A stretch of DNA of 64,000 nucleotides from Catenulispora pinistramenti. Its GTDB lineage: Bacteria > Actinomycetota > Actinomycetes > Streptomycetales > Catenulisporaceae. The notes under the pieces are model-generated. The model saw nothing but the letters and a program-made list of their open reading frames with translations. It was not told the origin of the DNA and ran no database searches. Of the stretch, positions 18,521 to 63,415 are shown in pieces. Location: contig NZ_JAAFYZ010000001.1 in the NCBI RefSeq assembly GCF_018274385.1, positions 1 to 64,000 of the forward strand, written 5' to 3'. Position 1 is the first letter of the stretch. Each line of letters starts with the position of its first letter. A program made the position numbers and the translations under genes.

Positions 18521-18538
18521 CGCTGTTGATCAACAGCG
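18521..18538. promoter_or_regulatory. 18-bp perfect palindrome upstream of the helicase gene
   Basis: CGCTGTTGATCAACAGCG reads the same on both strands and lies 20 bp before the helicase start, inside the 277-bp divergent spacer. Its size and position fit an operator for a dimeric repressor (LacI- or TetR-like) that would block transcription or early elongation. No regulator gene is adjacent. The remainder of the spacer (18281-18520) shows nothing else I can name. Confidence 0.5.
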
Positions 18539-18557
18539 GAGAGCGGATCGTTGGTCG

Positions 18558-21500
18558 GTGGGGGTTCAGGTGGCACGGGGCAGCGATCAAGGGCAGGTCG
18601 TCAGGTTCTGGCGGGCGGTGGAGTTCTTCAGCCCTCCGTCGATCCGGGTCAAACCCTCCGATGACGGGGTATTCGTCCTACAGCACAACAGAGTGCCGCC
18701 GTGGCACCCGCAGCACCCGGTCCACAGGGACGAGGAGTTCAAGCTGCGGAAGGGCTGTACCTGGCAGCACACCGTGTTCGGTGGCGTCTTCGCGCTGGAG
18801 CGAATGCGCGACGCGGTGGTGGACGTGTTCGGCGACGATCCGCGGTACCGCGACGAGCGGTTGTCTGGACGCACAGCCCTGTTCGCGCTGACTGTGACCG
18901 CTACAGGCAGGGTCGTCAAAGACTCCGCAGTACTTTCGACCTGCGCATGGGCAGTGGGCAGGACACTCAAACTGGGACCGCAGGACCCGAAGTGGCTGGA
19001 TGACACCGACTGGAGGCTCGCGCAAGCCGAGTTCGGCGAGGCGGTGCGGTCCCTCGCCGGCCCAACGGTCCCAACGATCGGTCAGGCGGGGGCGAAGAAG
19101 CTGATCTCGCCGGACGAGGAGACAACTCCAGAACCAGGTGCTACGGACGGCACATCCGGTGAGGCAGGCGACCACGATTCGGACTCACCGGTCCCCGGCG
19201 ACCGCGGTCGGCCGCTGACCGCCGCCGATCTGTTGACTCTGCGTACGACGCTGGCCCGCCAGCTCGGTGTGGAGCAGGCCCTGGACCCGGCATCGGTCTG
19301 GGTCGTCAGCCGCCAAGTGCCGACCAAGGCAGCGGAGGGCTCGGGCAACGACTTTTTGAACAGCTTCATCCTGAACGACCTTGCCCGTGCCGCAGAGGCA
19401 CTGGATGCCGGCAGCGCCAGCGCTCCGCTGACCGCATACCTGTGTCCGGGCGACGCGATCGACACCGTCTCCCGCATCGACGTGCGAGAACGACCCGATG
19501 CCGTGCTGGCCGCCACCGAGCCGACGCGGACCCCCGCTGGACGCTGGGTGTCGAAGACAGCGCACCCGCTGGTACTGAGCCAGCAGTTCGCCGTGAACCG
19601 CATCCTGGGTCCGGAAACGGCGGACAGCCAAGTCCCGGTGTTCGCCGTGAACGGCCCGCCAGGCACCGGCAAGACCACAATGCTGCGCGACGTGATCGCC
19701 GGCCTGGTGGTCCACCGTGCCGAACGATTGGCGGAGCTGTCCCGGCCCGAGGCCGGATTCGTCGGCGGGCTCTCGTGGAGCACGGAGAACTGGCGTAAGA
19801 CCGTTCGGCCGCTCAAACCAGAACTGACCGGCTTCGAGATGGTCGTGGCGTGCGCCAACAATGGCGCGGCCAAGAACATCACCCACGAGTTCCCCGGCCC
19901 TACGGGCATCGACGACTCTTGGTGGGATGCGGCGCGCGACGTCGACTTTTTCGCCGACGCCGCCTCGATCGCCCTGGGCCTGGAACAAAGCAAACCGGAC
20001 GGGCGAGCGTGGGCCGCGCTCGCTGGAGCCCTGGGCGCGATGAAATATCGCAAGGCCTTCGTCCAACGGATCTGGTGGGGCGTCACCGCTGAGGAGGAAA
20101 GGTCAGCGGCGCGTGAGGAACGGGACCCCGAGCGCAGCGGAGCCGGACTGGCCGACATCCTTACAGCGCATAATAGAGGCGGCGAACCCGTCGACTGGCC
20201 GGCGGCCGTGGCACGGTTCAGGGCCGCGAAGGCAGCCGTGGACGCCCTGGCCACACTGCGTCAGGCCGCTGCCGATGCCGGACGCGAGATGGCAGACCTC
20301 GCCTTGACCATCAAGGCACTCACCGAGTCCGCAAACGACCTGCGCCGCCGAACACACCGTGCTGACACCGAGCGCGAGGAAGCCGAGTCCGCGCTCTCCG
20401 ACGCGACATCCGCTGGGGAGACTGCCCGGCAGGCCCGCGCGGAACATGCCACGTGGCAACCGAAGTTCTGGGTAGTCCTGTCCACTTGGGGGCGTGCGGG
20501 ACGCGAGTGGAGTGAGCGCGACCGGACGCTGGCTGCCGCCGTGGACACCGCTGACGCCGCGTGTGCCGTCGTCCGGCACGCGGTGGACGACGCTGTCGGC
20601 CGCTCCAACCGCCTGCATCGCCAACTCACTGAGACCACAGACCAGCTCACAGCCGCCACCAGGCAGCTTGATCGGGTCCAAGACAAACAGAAGCAGGCCC
20701 TGTCCGCCTGGCCGGGATATGTGCCGACATCCGAGGTGCTGGCTGACGACGCACAGCGCGAAATGCTCGCCCCCTGGAGTGACCAGCAGATCACGGAGGC
20801 ACGCACCCGGTTGTTCCTGGAAGCACTGCGACTGCACAAAGCCTTCATACTGGCGAACGGCCGGGTCATGCGACAGAACCTGTACGCGGCCTTCGACGTC
20901 ATTAACGGCACGGTCCCTGAGAACGTCGACCATGAGGCCGCCAAGGCGGCATGGCAGTCATTGTTCTTGGCCGTCCCGGTCGTATCCACCACCTTCGCCT
21001 CCGCCGGCCGCCTGTTCTCCCACCTCGGGCCTGAGGACCTCGGGTGGGTGTTCATCGACGAGGCCGGCCAGGCGGCGCCACAGAATGCCTGCGGTGCGCT
21101 CTTGCGCGCGCGACGTGCGGTTATCGTCGGCGACCCGTTGCAGCTCGAACCCGTCGTCACCCTCCCCCACACCGTGCAGCAGGCACTGCGAGAGCACTTC
21201 GCAGTCGACGAACAGTGGCTACCCGGCTGGACCTCCGTGCAGGCCGTCGCCGATCGGCTGGCGCCGCACGGCACATGGCTGGACGTGCCGGGCCCGGATG
21301 GAACCACGGACCGGACCTGGGTCGGTGCACCGCTGCGGGTCCACCGCCGCTGCGACGATCCGATGTTCACCATCAGCAACACCATCGCCTACGGCGGAAC
21401 CCTCATGGTCAACGGCAAGCCGCCGGTCCAACCCGCGCACGACCCTTACACAGCCCTGCCGAGCAGCCGGTGGGAGCACGTCGAAGCACCAGACGCGACC

Positions 21501-21944
21501 GGAACTTGGATCCCCGCCGAAGGCGAGCACGCACGCCGAATCGTCGATCGCCTGCTCGCCCAAGGAGTCGATCCCGCCCAGATCAAGGTGATCAGCCCGT
21601 TCCGCGATGTCGTTGACGGGTTGAAGGGGCTGAAGCTCAACCTGCCCGGTGGCGAAGCCGTCGGTACCATCCACACCATGCAGGGCAAGGAAGCCGACAT
21701 CGTGCTCCTGGTCCTGGGCAGCGATCCGCGCAAACCGGGCCAACGCGGATGGGCCGCCGCCAAGCCGAACCTGCTCAACGTCGCCGCTTCCCGCGCGAAG
21801 CGCAGGCTCTACGTCATCGGCAATCGCGATCTTTGGAAGAACGAACGCTACTTCGCCGAATTGGCTCGTCGTCTCGAAACTCGATTACGGACGGAAGCCG
21901 CGGAGGCTAGGGTCCCGAGACGTGAACAACCCACTGGCGAGTAA
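18558..21944 (+). CDS. SF1 (Upf1/DNA2-like) helicase-type ATPase with coiled-coil insertion
   Basis: 1128 residues from a GTG at 18558; a second in-frame GTG at 18570, preceded by GGTGGGGG, is an alternative start. Superfamily 1 motifs are present in order: Walker A G-P-P-G-T-G-K-T-T near 367; motif II F-I-D-E-A-G-Q-A near 831; motif III G-D-P-L-Q-L-E-P near 858; I-H-T-M-Q-G-K-E-A-D near 1038; and N-V-A-A-S-R-A-K-R-R-L-Y near 1073. The DEAG box and Q-G-K-E-A-D motif are typical of the Upf1-like branch. About 460 residues separate motifs I and II; ~550-730 of these form heptad-rich coiled coil. The N-terminal ~170 residues are a domain I do not recognise, followed by an acidic linker. It is predicted cytosolic and probably works on DNA or RNA. 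The flavoprotein gene starts inside its last codons. A role in defence is possible but not shown. Confidence 0.82.
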   Translation: MGVQVARGSDQGQVVRFWRAVEFFSPPSIRVKPSDDGVFVLQHNRVPPWHPQHPVHRDEEFKLRKGCTWQHTVFGGVFALERMRDAVVDVFGDDPRYRDERLSGRTALFALTVTATGRVVKDSAVLSTCAWAVGRTLKLGPQDPKWLDDTDWRLAQAEFGEAVRSLAGPTVPTIGQAGAKKLISPDEETTPEPGATDGTSGEAGDHDSDSPVPGDRGRPLTAADLLTLRTTLARQLGVEQALDPASVWVVSRQVPTKAAEGSGNDFLNSFILNDLARAAEALDAGSASAPLTAYLCPGDAIDTVSRIDVRERPDAVLAATEPTRTPAGRWVSKTAHPLVLSQQFAVNRILGPETADSQVPVFAVNGPPGTGKTTMLRDVIAGLVVHRAERLAELSRPEAGFVGGLSWSTENWRKTVRPLKPELTGFEMVVACANNGAAKNITHEFPGPTGIDDSWWDAARDVDFFADAASIALGLEQSKPDGRAWAALAGALGAMKYRKAFVQRIWWGVTAEEERSAAREERDPERSGAGLADILTAHNRGGEPVDWPAAVARFRAAKAAVDALATLRQAAADAGREMADLALTIKALTESANDLRRRTHRADTEREEAESALSDATSAGETARQARAEHATWQPKFWVVLSTWGRAGREWSERDRTLAAAVDTADAACAVVRHAVDDAVGRSNRLHRQLTETTDQLTAATRQLDRVQDKQKQALSAWPGYVPTSEVLADDAQREMLAPWSDQQITEARTRLFLEALRLHKAFILANGRVMRQNLYAAFDVINGTVPENVDHEAAKAAWQSLFLAVPVVSTTFASAGRLFSHLGPEDLGWVFIDEAGQAAPQNACGALLRARRAVIVGDPLQLEPVVTLPHTVQQALREHFAVDEQWLPGWTSVQAVADRLAPHGTWLDVPGPDGTTDRTWVGAPLRVHRRCDDPMFTISNTIAYGGTLMVNGKPPVQPAHDPYTALPSSRWEHVEAPDATGTWIPAEGEHARRIVDRLLAQGVDPAQIKVISPFRDVVDGLKGLKLNLPGGEAVGTIHTMQGKEADIVLLVLGSDPRKPGQRGWAAAKPNLLNVAASRAKRRLYVIGNRDLWKNERYFAELARRLETRLRTEAAEARVPRREQPTGE

Positions 21945-22944
21945 GGACTTGGTCGTCGTCGGCGCCGGCATCGTCGGTGCGTCGGTGGCGTATCACGCCG
22001 CTCGGGCGGGTGCCGCGGTGACGTTGGTCGACGCGGGGCGGCCCGGCTCCGGCGTGACGGCGGATTCGTTCGCGTGGATCGGGGCGTCCGGCGTGCGTGA
22101 GGGGCCGGCCGCCGGGCTGCGAGTCAGCGCGACGGAGGAGTACCGCCGGCTCGAGGGCGAGTTGCCGGGGCTTCCGGTGAGCTGGTCCGGATCGCTGAGC
22201 TGGAACAGGCAGGAGAGTGTGCCGGAGGCCGGGCCCGGGCAGACGATCGTGGACGCGGCCACCGTGGCGAGGCTTGAGCCCGCTGTTCGGCAGCCTCCGG
22301 AGTGGGCTGTCTGGGCGCCGGGTGAGGGCGGTGTCGACTCGGTGGGTGTGACCGAGCGGCTGGTCGCCGGGGCTCGTGCCCGCGGGGCTCGGGTACATCA
22401 GGATACGTCGGTCACCGTGGTGCGCCGGGATGCAGCGGGACGGGTTGCCGGGGTCGAGACGACGGCGGGATTCCTTTCCGGTGCGACGGTGGTGCTGGCG
22501 GCCGGAGTCGCCACGGCCGCGCTGGGTGCGCCGCTCGGGGTGCGTGTCCCGGTCGAACCGTCGCCGTGCCCGCTGTTCCGGCTCCGCGCCCCGGCCGGTC
22601 TGGTGCGCACCGTGGTCAGCACCGAGGACTTCGATCTTCGGCAGGTCGCGGCGGACCGGCTGATCGCCGCCGCGGACTCGCCGGAACGGATCCTTGCCGC
22701 TGTCCGGTCCACTTTCCGCGGTACCGAGAGCGTCGAGCTACTCAGTACCCGAATCGGGGCGCGTCCGATGCCGGTCGACGGGGAGCCGATCGTCGGCCCG
22801 GTCGCCGCGGTCCCCGGCCTCTACCTGGCGGTGATGCACTCGGCGGTCACGCTCGCCGCGGCTGTGGGGCGCCTGGTCGCGCGGGAGGTGGTCGACGGGA
22901 GCGTTGAGTCGGTTCTGTCGGGCTGCCGGCTGGATCGCTTCTGA
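21922..22944 (+). CDS. FAD-dependent oxidoreductase, D-amino-acid oxidase family
   Basis: 340 residues. The N-terminal dinucleotide-binding motif V-V-G-A-G-I-V-G-A-S-V-A-Y-H, followed by an acidic residue ending the second strand (L-V-D-A), fixes the start at the GTG 21922-21924; the frame stays open further upstream, but that part is only a shadow of the helicase gene. The C-terminal block M-P-V-D-G-E-P-I-V-G-P with G-L-Y-L-A-V-M-H-S-A is typical of the DAO/glycine-oxidase (DadA/ThiO-like) fold. The expected reaction is FAD-linked oxidative deamination of an amine or amino acid, in the cytosol. The start overlaps the helicase gene by 23 nt, pointing to coupled translation. The exact substrate cannot be read; a link to the NRPS cluster is not supported by strand or spacing. 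Confidence 0.83.
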   Translation: MNNPLASKDLVVVGAGIVGASVAYHAARAGAAVTLVDAGRPGSGVTADSFAWIGASGVREGPAAGLRVSATEEYRRLEGELPGLPVSWSGSLSWNRQESVPEAGPGQTIVDAATVARLEPAVRQPPEWAVWAPGEGGVDSVGVTERLVAGARARGARVHQDTSVTVVRRDAAGRVAGVETTAGFLSGATVVLAAGVATAALGAPLGVRVPVEPSPCPLFRLRAPAGLVRTVVSTEDFDLRQVAADRLIAAADSPERILAAVRSTFRGTESVELLSTRIGARPMPVDGEPIVGPVAAVPGLYLAVMHSAVTLAAAVGRLVAREVVDGSVESVLSGCRLDRF

Positions 22945-22960
22945 CGATCCCCATAAGAAC

Positions 22961-22976
22961 CATCCCCATGAGGATG
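22961..22976. terminator. short hairpin between convergent genes
   Basis: CATCC (22961-22965) and GGATG (22972-22976) form a 5-bp stem in the 34-bp gap between the convergent flavoprotein and MFS genes. It is weak; a shared bidirectional end signal is only a possibility. Confidence 0.3.
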
Positions 22977-22978
22977 AG

Positions 22979-24262
22979 TTATCCGGCGTCCGAGTCTGAC
23001 GGCAGGCGCGCCATGGACTTGATCCCGCCGCTGAACGTGGCCACCGCGGCGGAGACGGCGACCAGCAGGGGGAAGGTCAGCAGCGCCGGGCGGCCGGCGA
23101 TGTTCGCGAGGAGGAATCCGGCCAGGGCGGGGGCGAGGGCGGCCGCTGAGGTGGCGGCGAGGAGGATCACGCTGACCACCCGGCCTTGGAGGTGGTCCGG
23201 GGTGACCGCTGCCTGGTAGCCGAACAGGGCCGCGTTGGCGGTGGGGCCGAGGAAGATCGCGAGGGCCAGGGGTGCGGCGGCGGCGATGCCGGTGGCGAGG
23301 AGCACGCTGATCGCCATCAGGGCGGCGGTGGACCAGCAGATGGCTCTGATCAGGGTCGGCAGGGGCAGGCGGCGCTGGAGGGCCGGGGCGCTGAAGGCGC
23401 CGAGGAGGCCGCCGGCTCCGATGATCATGGTGGCCACGCCGATCAGGACCGGGGACAGTCCCGATCGGCGCAGGGAGATGGTCATCGCGAAGATCATCCC
23501 GGTGAAGGCCGTGTTGAGGGGGATGGCGACGACGATCAGGGATCGGAGGAAGGGGTTGCTGAGCACGAACCGCAGCCCCTGTCCGCGCCGCCCCGTCTTG
23601 GCGGGGGTCGCCGGCAGTTCTGGGCGGGGCTGTTGCAGTGGCCTGCGGATGCACAGGATGGCCGACAGTGAGAGCACGTAGCTCACGGCGTCGCCGAGGA
23701 AGGGCAGCGCTGTGCCCAGCCCGAACAGCAGCCCGCCCAATGGTCGGCCGGCCAGCGTGGTCCCGTACGACCTGGCCTCGTTGCGGGCGACGGCGGAGAC
23801 GATCTGGTTCGGGCGCACCAGGCTGCGGACCGCGGCGAATTCCGTTGTGGTGAAGACGGCGGTCGCGGCAGCGCTCACGGCCACCACCGTCATGATCACC
23901 GCCAGGCTGGCCCTGCCCGCCACGACCGCCCAGGCCAGCGCCGCGTATCCGACCAGCCGGACGGCGTCGCACAGGATCATCAGTCGGCGCCGGTCGAAGC
24001 GGTCGGCCAGAGCGCCGGCCGGGAGCCGGCAGACAGTGGCGACGACCAAACCGGCCGTGCCGACCAGCCCGGCCCGCGAGGGGGAACCGGTCAGCCCGAA
24101 GACCAGCAGGGGCAGCGCCAGGTCGGAGACGGCGCTGCCCAGGTCGGAGAGGCACTGGCCGCTCCAGAGCAGGTTGAAGTCGCGGTTGCGCCACAGGCTG
24201 GGCTGCCGGTCGGCCTGCGGCGCGTCCGCGTCGGTGTCATTCTCGGTGACGGATCCTGTCAT
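22979..24262 (-). CDS. MFS transporter (DHA3/EntS-like exporter)
   Basis: 427 residues with 10-12 hydrophobic segments and the major-facilitator signature between helices 2 and 3 (G-A-L-A-D-R-F-D-R-R-R-L). The ATG at 24260-24262 overlaps the stop of the acetyltransferase gene by four bases (ATGA), which fixes the start and shows translational coupling; the frame runs further upstream without a sensible start. The N-terminus (W-R-N-R-D-F-N-L-L-W-S-G-Q) is typical of the drug-efflux DHA3 group. It acts in the cytoplasmic membrane, probably exporting a small molecule by proton antiport. It reads in the same direction as the NRPS operon and could export or confer resistance to its product, but a terminator-like hairpin separates them. 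Confidence 0.87.
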   Translation of the reverse strand: MTGSVTENDTDADAPQADRQPSLWRNRDFNLLWSGQCLSDLGSAVSDLALPLLVFGLTGSPSRAGLVGTAGLVVATVCRLPAGALADRFDRRRLMILCDAVRLVGYAALAWAVVAGRASLAVIMTVVAVSAAATAVFTTTEFAAVRSLVRPNQIVSAVARNEARSYGTTLAGRPLGGLLFGLGTALPFLGDAVSYVLSLSAILCIRRPLQQPRPELPATPAKTGRRGQGLRFVLSNPFLRSLIVVAIPLNTAFTGMIFAMTISLRRSGLSPVLIGVATMIIGAGGLLGAFSAPALQRRLPLPTLIRAICWSTAALMAISVLLATGIAAAAPLALAIFLGPTANAALFGYQAAVTPDHLQGRVVSVILLAATSAAALAPALAGFLLANIAGRPALLTFPLLVAVSAAVATFSGGIKSMARLPSDSDAG

Positions 24263-24771
24263 GCGGGATCCGTCGTGGAGATGACGAGCATCTTCGTCAC
24301 CGTGCCGTCGTCGCCGACGACGTCGCGCAGGTGGCGGAACCCCAGCCGGCGGCACATCTCCAGGCTCGCGGTGTTGTCCGCGCCCACCATTCCGTAGGCC
24401 TCCTTCAAGCCGCGGTTGTCGGCGGCGTGGCGTAACAGCCCGCGAATCACTTCGGTGCCCACGCCCTTGCCCCAGAAGGGCGGGCTGAGCGCGACGATCA
24501 TCTCCTGGCCGTCGACGTTGCCGGTCTTCTTCAGCTCGGCGTGCCCCGCGAAGGTGCCGTCAAGCCACAAGCCCCAGACGTCGAACAGCTCTCTGGGGTA
24601 CACCTCATCGCGGACCGCGCGGAACAGCGCGCGCAGCTCCGGCTCGCTCGCGCGGTCCTGGCCCATCCAATGGCACACCTCCTCGTCGCGCAGGAGAGTG
24701 ACGAAGTGGTCCTCGTCTTCGTCGCGGTAGGGAATGAATTCCAGGCGTTCGGTGCGCAGAACAGGGGTCAC
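24259..24771 (-). CDS. GNAT N-acetyltransferase (RimJ/RimL-like)
   Basis: 170 residues starting at the GTG 24769-24771: a perfect GGAGG ribosome-binding site lies 5 nt before it, so the 11-codon-longer ATG start is rejected. The N-terminus L-R-T-E-R-L-E-F-I-P-Y is the RimJ/RimL-type opening. The acetyl-CoA loop reads P-P-F-W-G-K-G-V-G-T-E, and N-T-A-S-L-E-M-C-R-R-L-G-F is the GNAT C-terminal block. It transfers an acetyl group from acetyl-CoA to an amine on a protein or small molecule. Its TGA overlaps the ATG of the MFS gene, so the two form a unit: modification plus export is a common resistance pairing. Substrate unknown. Confidence 0.87.
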   Translation of the reverse strand: MTPVLRTERLEFIPYRDEDEDHFVTLLRDEEVCHWMGQDRASEPELRALFRAVRDEVYPRELFDVWGLWLDGTFAGHAELKKTGNVDGQEMIVALSPPFWGKGVGTEVIRGLLRHAADNRGLKEAYGMVGADNTASLEMCRRLGFRHLRDVVGDDGTVTKMLVISTTDPA

Positions 24772-24844
24772 GGCGACCTCCGTTAGGTGTGAGCGGGGCG
24801 GCACCGCTCGCCGGTAATCGGGTGTGGGGAGTGCAGAGGTGACC

Positions 24845-24869
24845 GGGCGCCGGGTGGTGACCGGCGCCC
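24845..24869 (-). terminator. terminator-like hairpin after the NRPS/mbtH operon
   Basis: Perfect 9-bp inverted repeat GGGCGCCGG (24845-24853) and CCGGCGCCC (24861-24869) with a 7-nt loop, about 75 bp past the mbtH stop. It probably ends or attenuates the long NRPS transcript before the acetyltransferase/MFS pair. Confidence 0.6.
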
Positions 24870-24883
24870 CATCGCGCGGTGGT

Positions 24884-24943
24884 TCAGGCCTTGGATATAC
24901 AGATCAGACCTTGGAAATACCGATCAGACCTTGGAAATACAGA
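24884..24943. repeat. three 20-bp tandem repeats directly after mbtH
   Basis: Three nearly identical 20-bp units (core ACCTTGGAAATAC) run head to tail right up to the mbtH stop codon at 24944-24946. The last bases of mbtH, including TGA and the preceding GGCC, look like the start of a further partial unit, so the array may have grown from the gene end. No gene lies inside. Function unknown. Confidence 0.75.
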
Positions 24944-25147
24944 TCAGGCCTCGGAGTCCGCCATGCGCTCGCGCAGGCTCCGCGGACGCATGTCGGTCCA
25001 GACTTCGTCGACGTAGTCGGTGCATTCGGCTTCGGTGCCCTCCTTACCGACGGGCAGCCAGCCCGCGGGCACCTCGATGTCGGCCGGCCACAGCGAGTAC
25101 TGCTCCTCGTCGTTGCGCAGCACCTGGTAGCGGGTGTTCTCGTCCAT
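24944..25147 (-). CDS. mbtH: MbtH-like protein
   Basis: 67 residues from the ATG 25145-25147 with AAGGAG 7 nt upstream. It has the family signature in full: N-D-E-E-Q-Y-S-L-W-P, then P-A-G-W, and D-Y-V-D-E-V-W-T-D-M-R-P-R-S-L near the C-terminus. MbtH proteins bind NRPS adenylation domains and are often needed for their solubility and activity. It is the last gene of the NRPS operon, 117 bp after NRPS-B, and is flanked on both sides by short tandem repeats. It presumably serves several of the nine complete A domains. Confidence 0.96.
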   Translation of the reverse strand: MDENTRYQVLRNDEEQYSLWPADIEVPAGWLPVGKEGTEAECTDYVDEVWTDMRPRSLRERMADSEA

Positions 25148-25187
25148 GTCAGACTCCTTAGTCTTCGCTGGGTTGTCGTCGCTGGTC

Positions 25188-25239
25188 GTCGGCACCGGTG
25201 GTCGGCACCGGTGGTCGGCACCGGTGGTCGGCACCGGTG
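25188..25239. repeat. four perfect 13-bp tandem repeats between NRPS-B and mbtH
   Basis: Four exact copies of GTCGGCACCGGTG, head to tail, in the 117-bp spacer upstream of mbtH. Each unit contains the palindrome CACCGGTG at its junction. Copy number could vary between strains and alter mRNA structure ahead of mbtH. Confidence 0.8.
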
Positions 25240-25264
25240 GTCGGGCAGTCGGAGGGGAAAGGCG

Positions 25265-63278
<38,014 letters not shown>

Positions 63279-63415
63279 GATTATTGGTGTCCTTCCGGAT
63301 CGGAGTAATGCGGCGGCACGTCGGCGGACCCGCGGCAGCTATGCGGCGGTTGTGCGGCGGTTCTATCCCGGACACGTACGCGGCGTGCCCGGGACGCCCG
63401 ACGCGGCGATCGGGT
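63279..63415 (-). promoter_or_regulatory. spacer between PBP-type hydrolase gene and NRPS-A
   Basis: 137 bp on the minus strand holding the GGAAGGA ribosome-binding site of NRPS-A (63291-63297) and several short TGCGGCGG direct repeats (63310-63360). No convincing promoter boxes; it may carry an NRPS promoter or simply be an operon spacer. Confidence 0.35.

Noticed and set aside
21649-21921. N-terminal extension of the flavoprotein (91 codons)
   Set aside because: It overlaps the helicase coding region in another frame and is Pro/Ser/Arg-rich; the FAD-binding strand begins right after the GTG at 21922.
24884-25239. CRISPR array
   Set aside because: Units of 13 and 20 bp are directly adjacent with no unique spacers and no cas genes nearby; these are simple tandem repeats.
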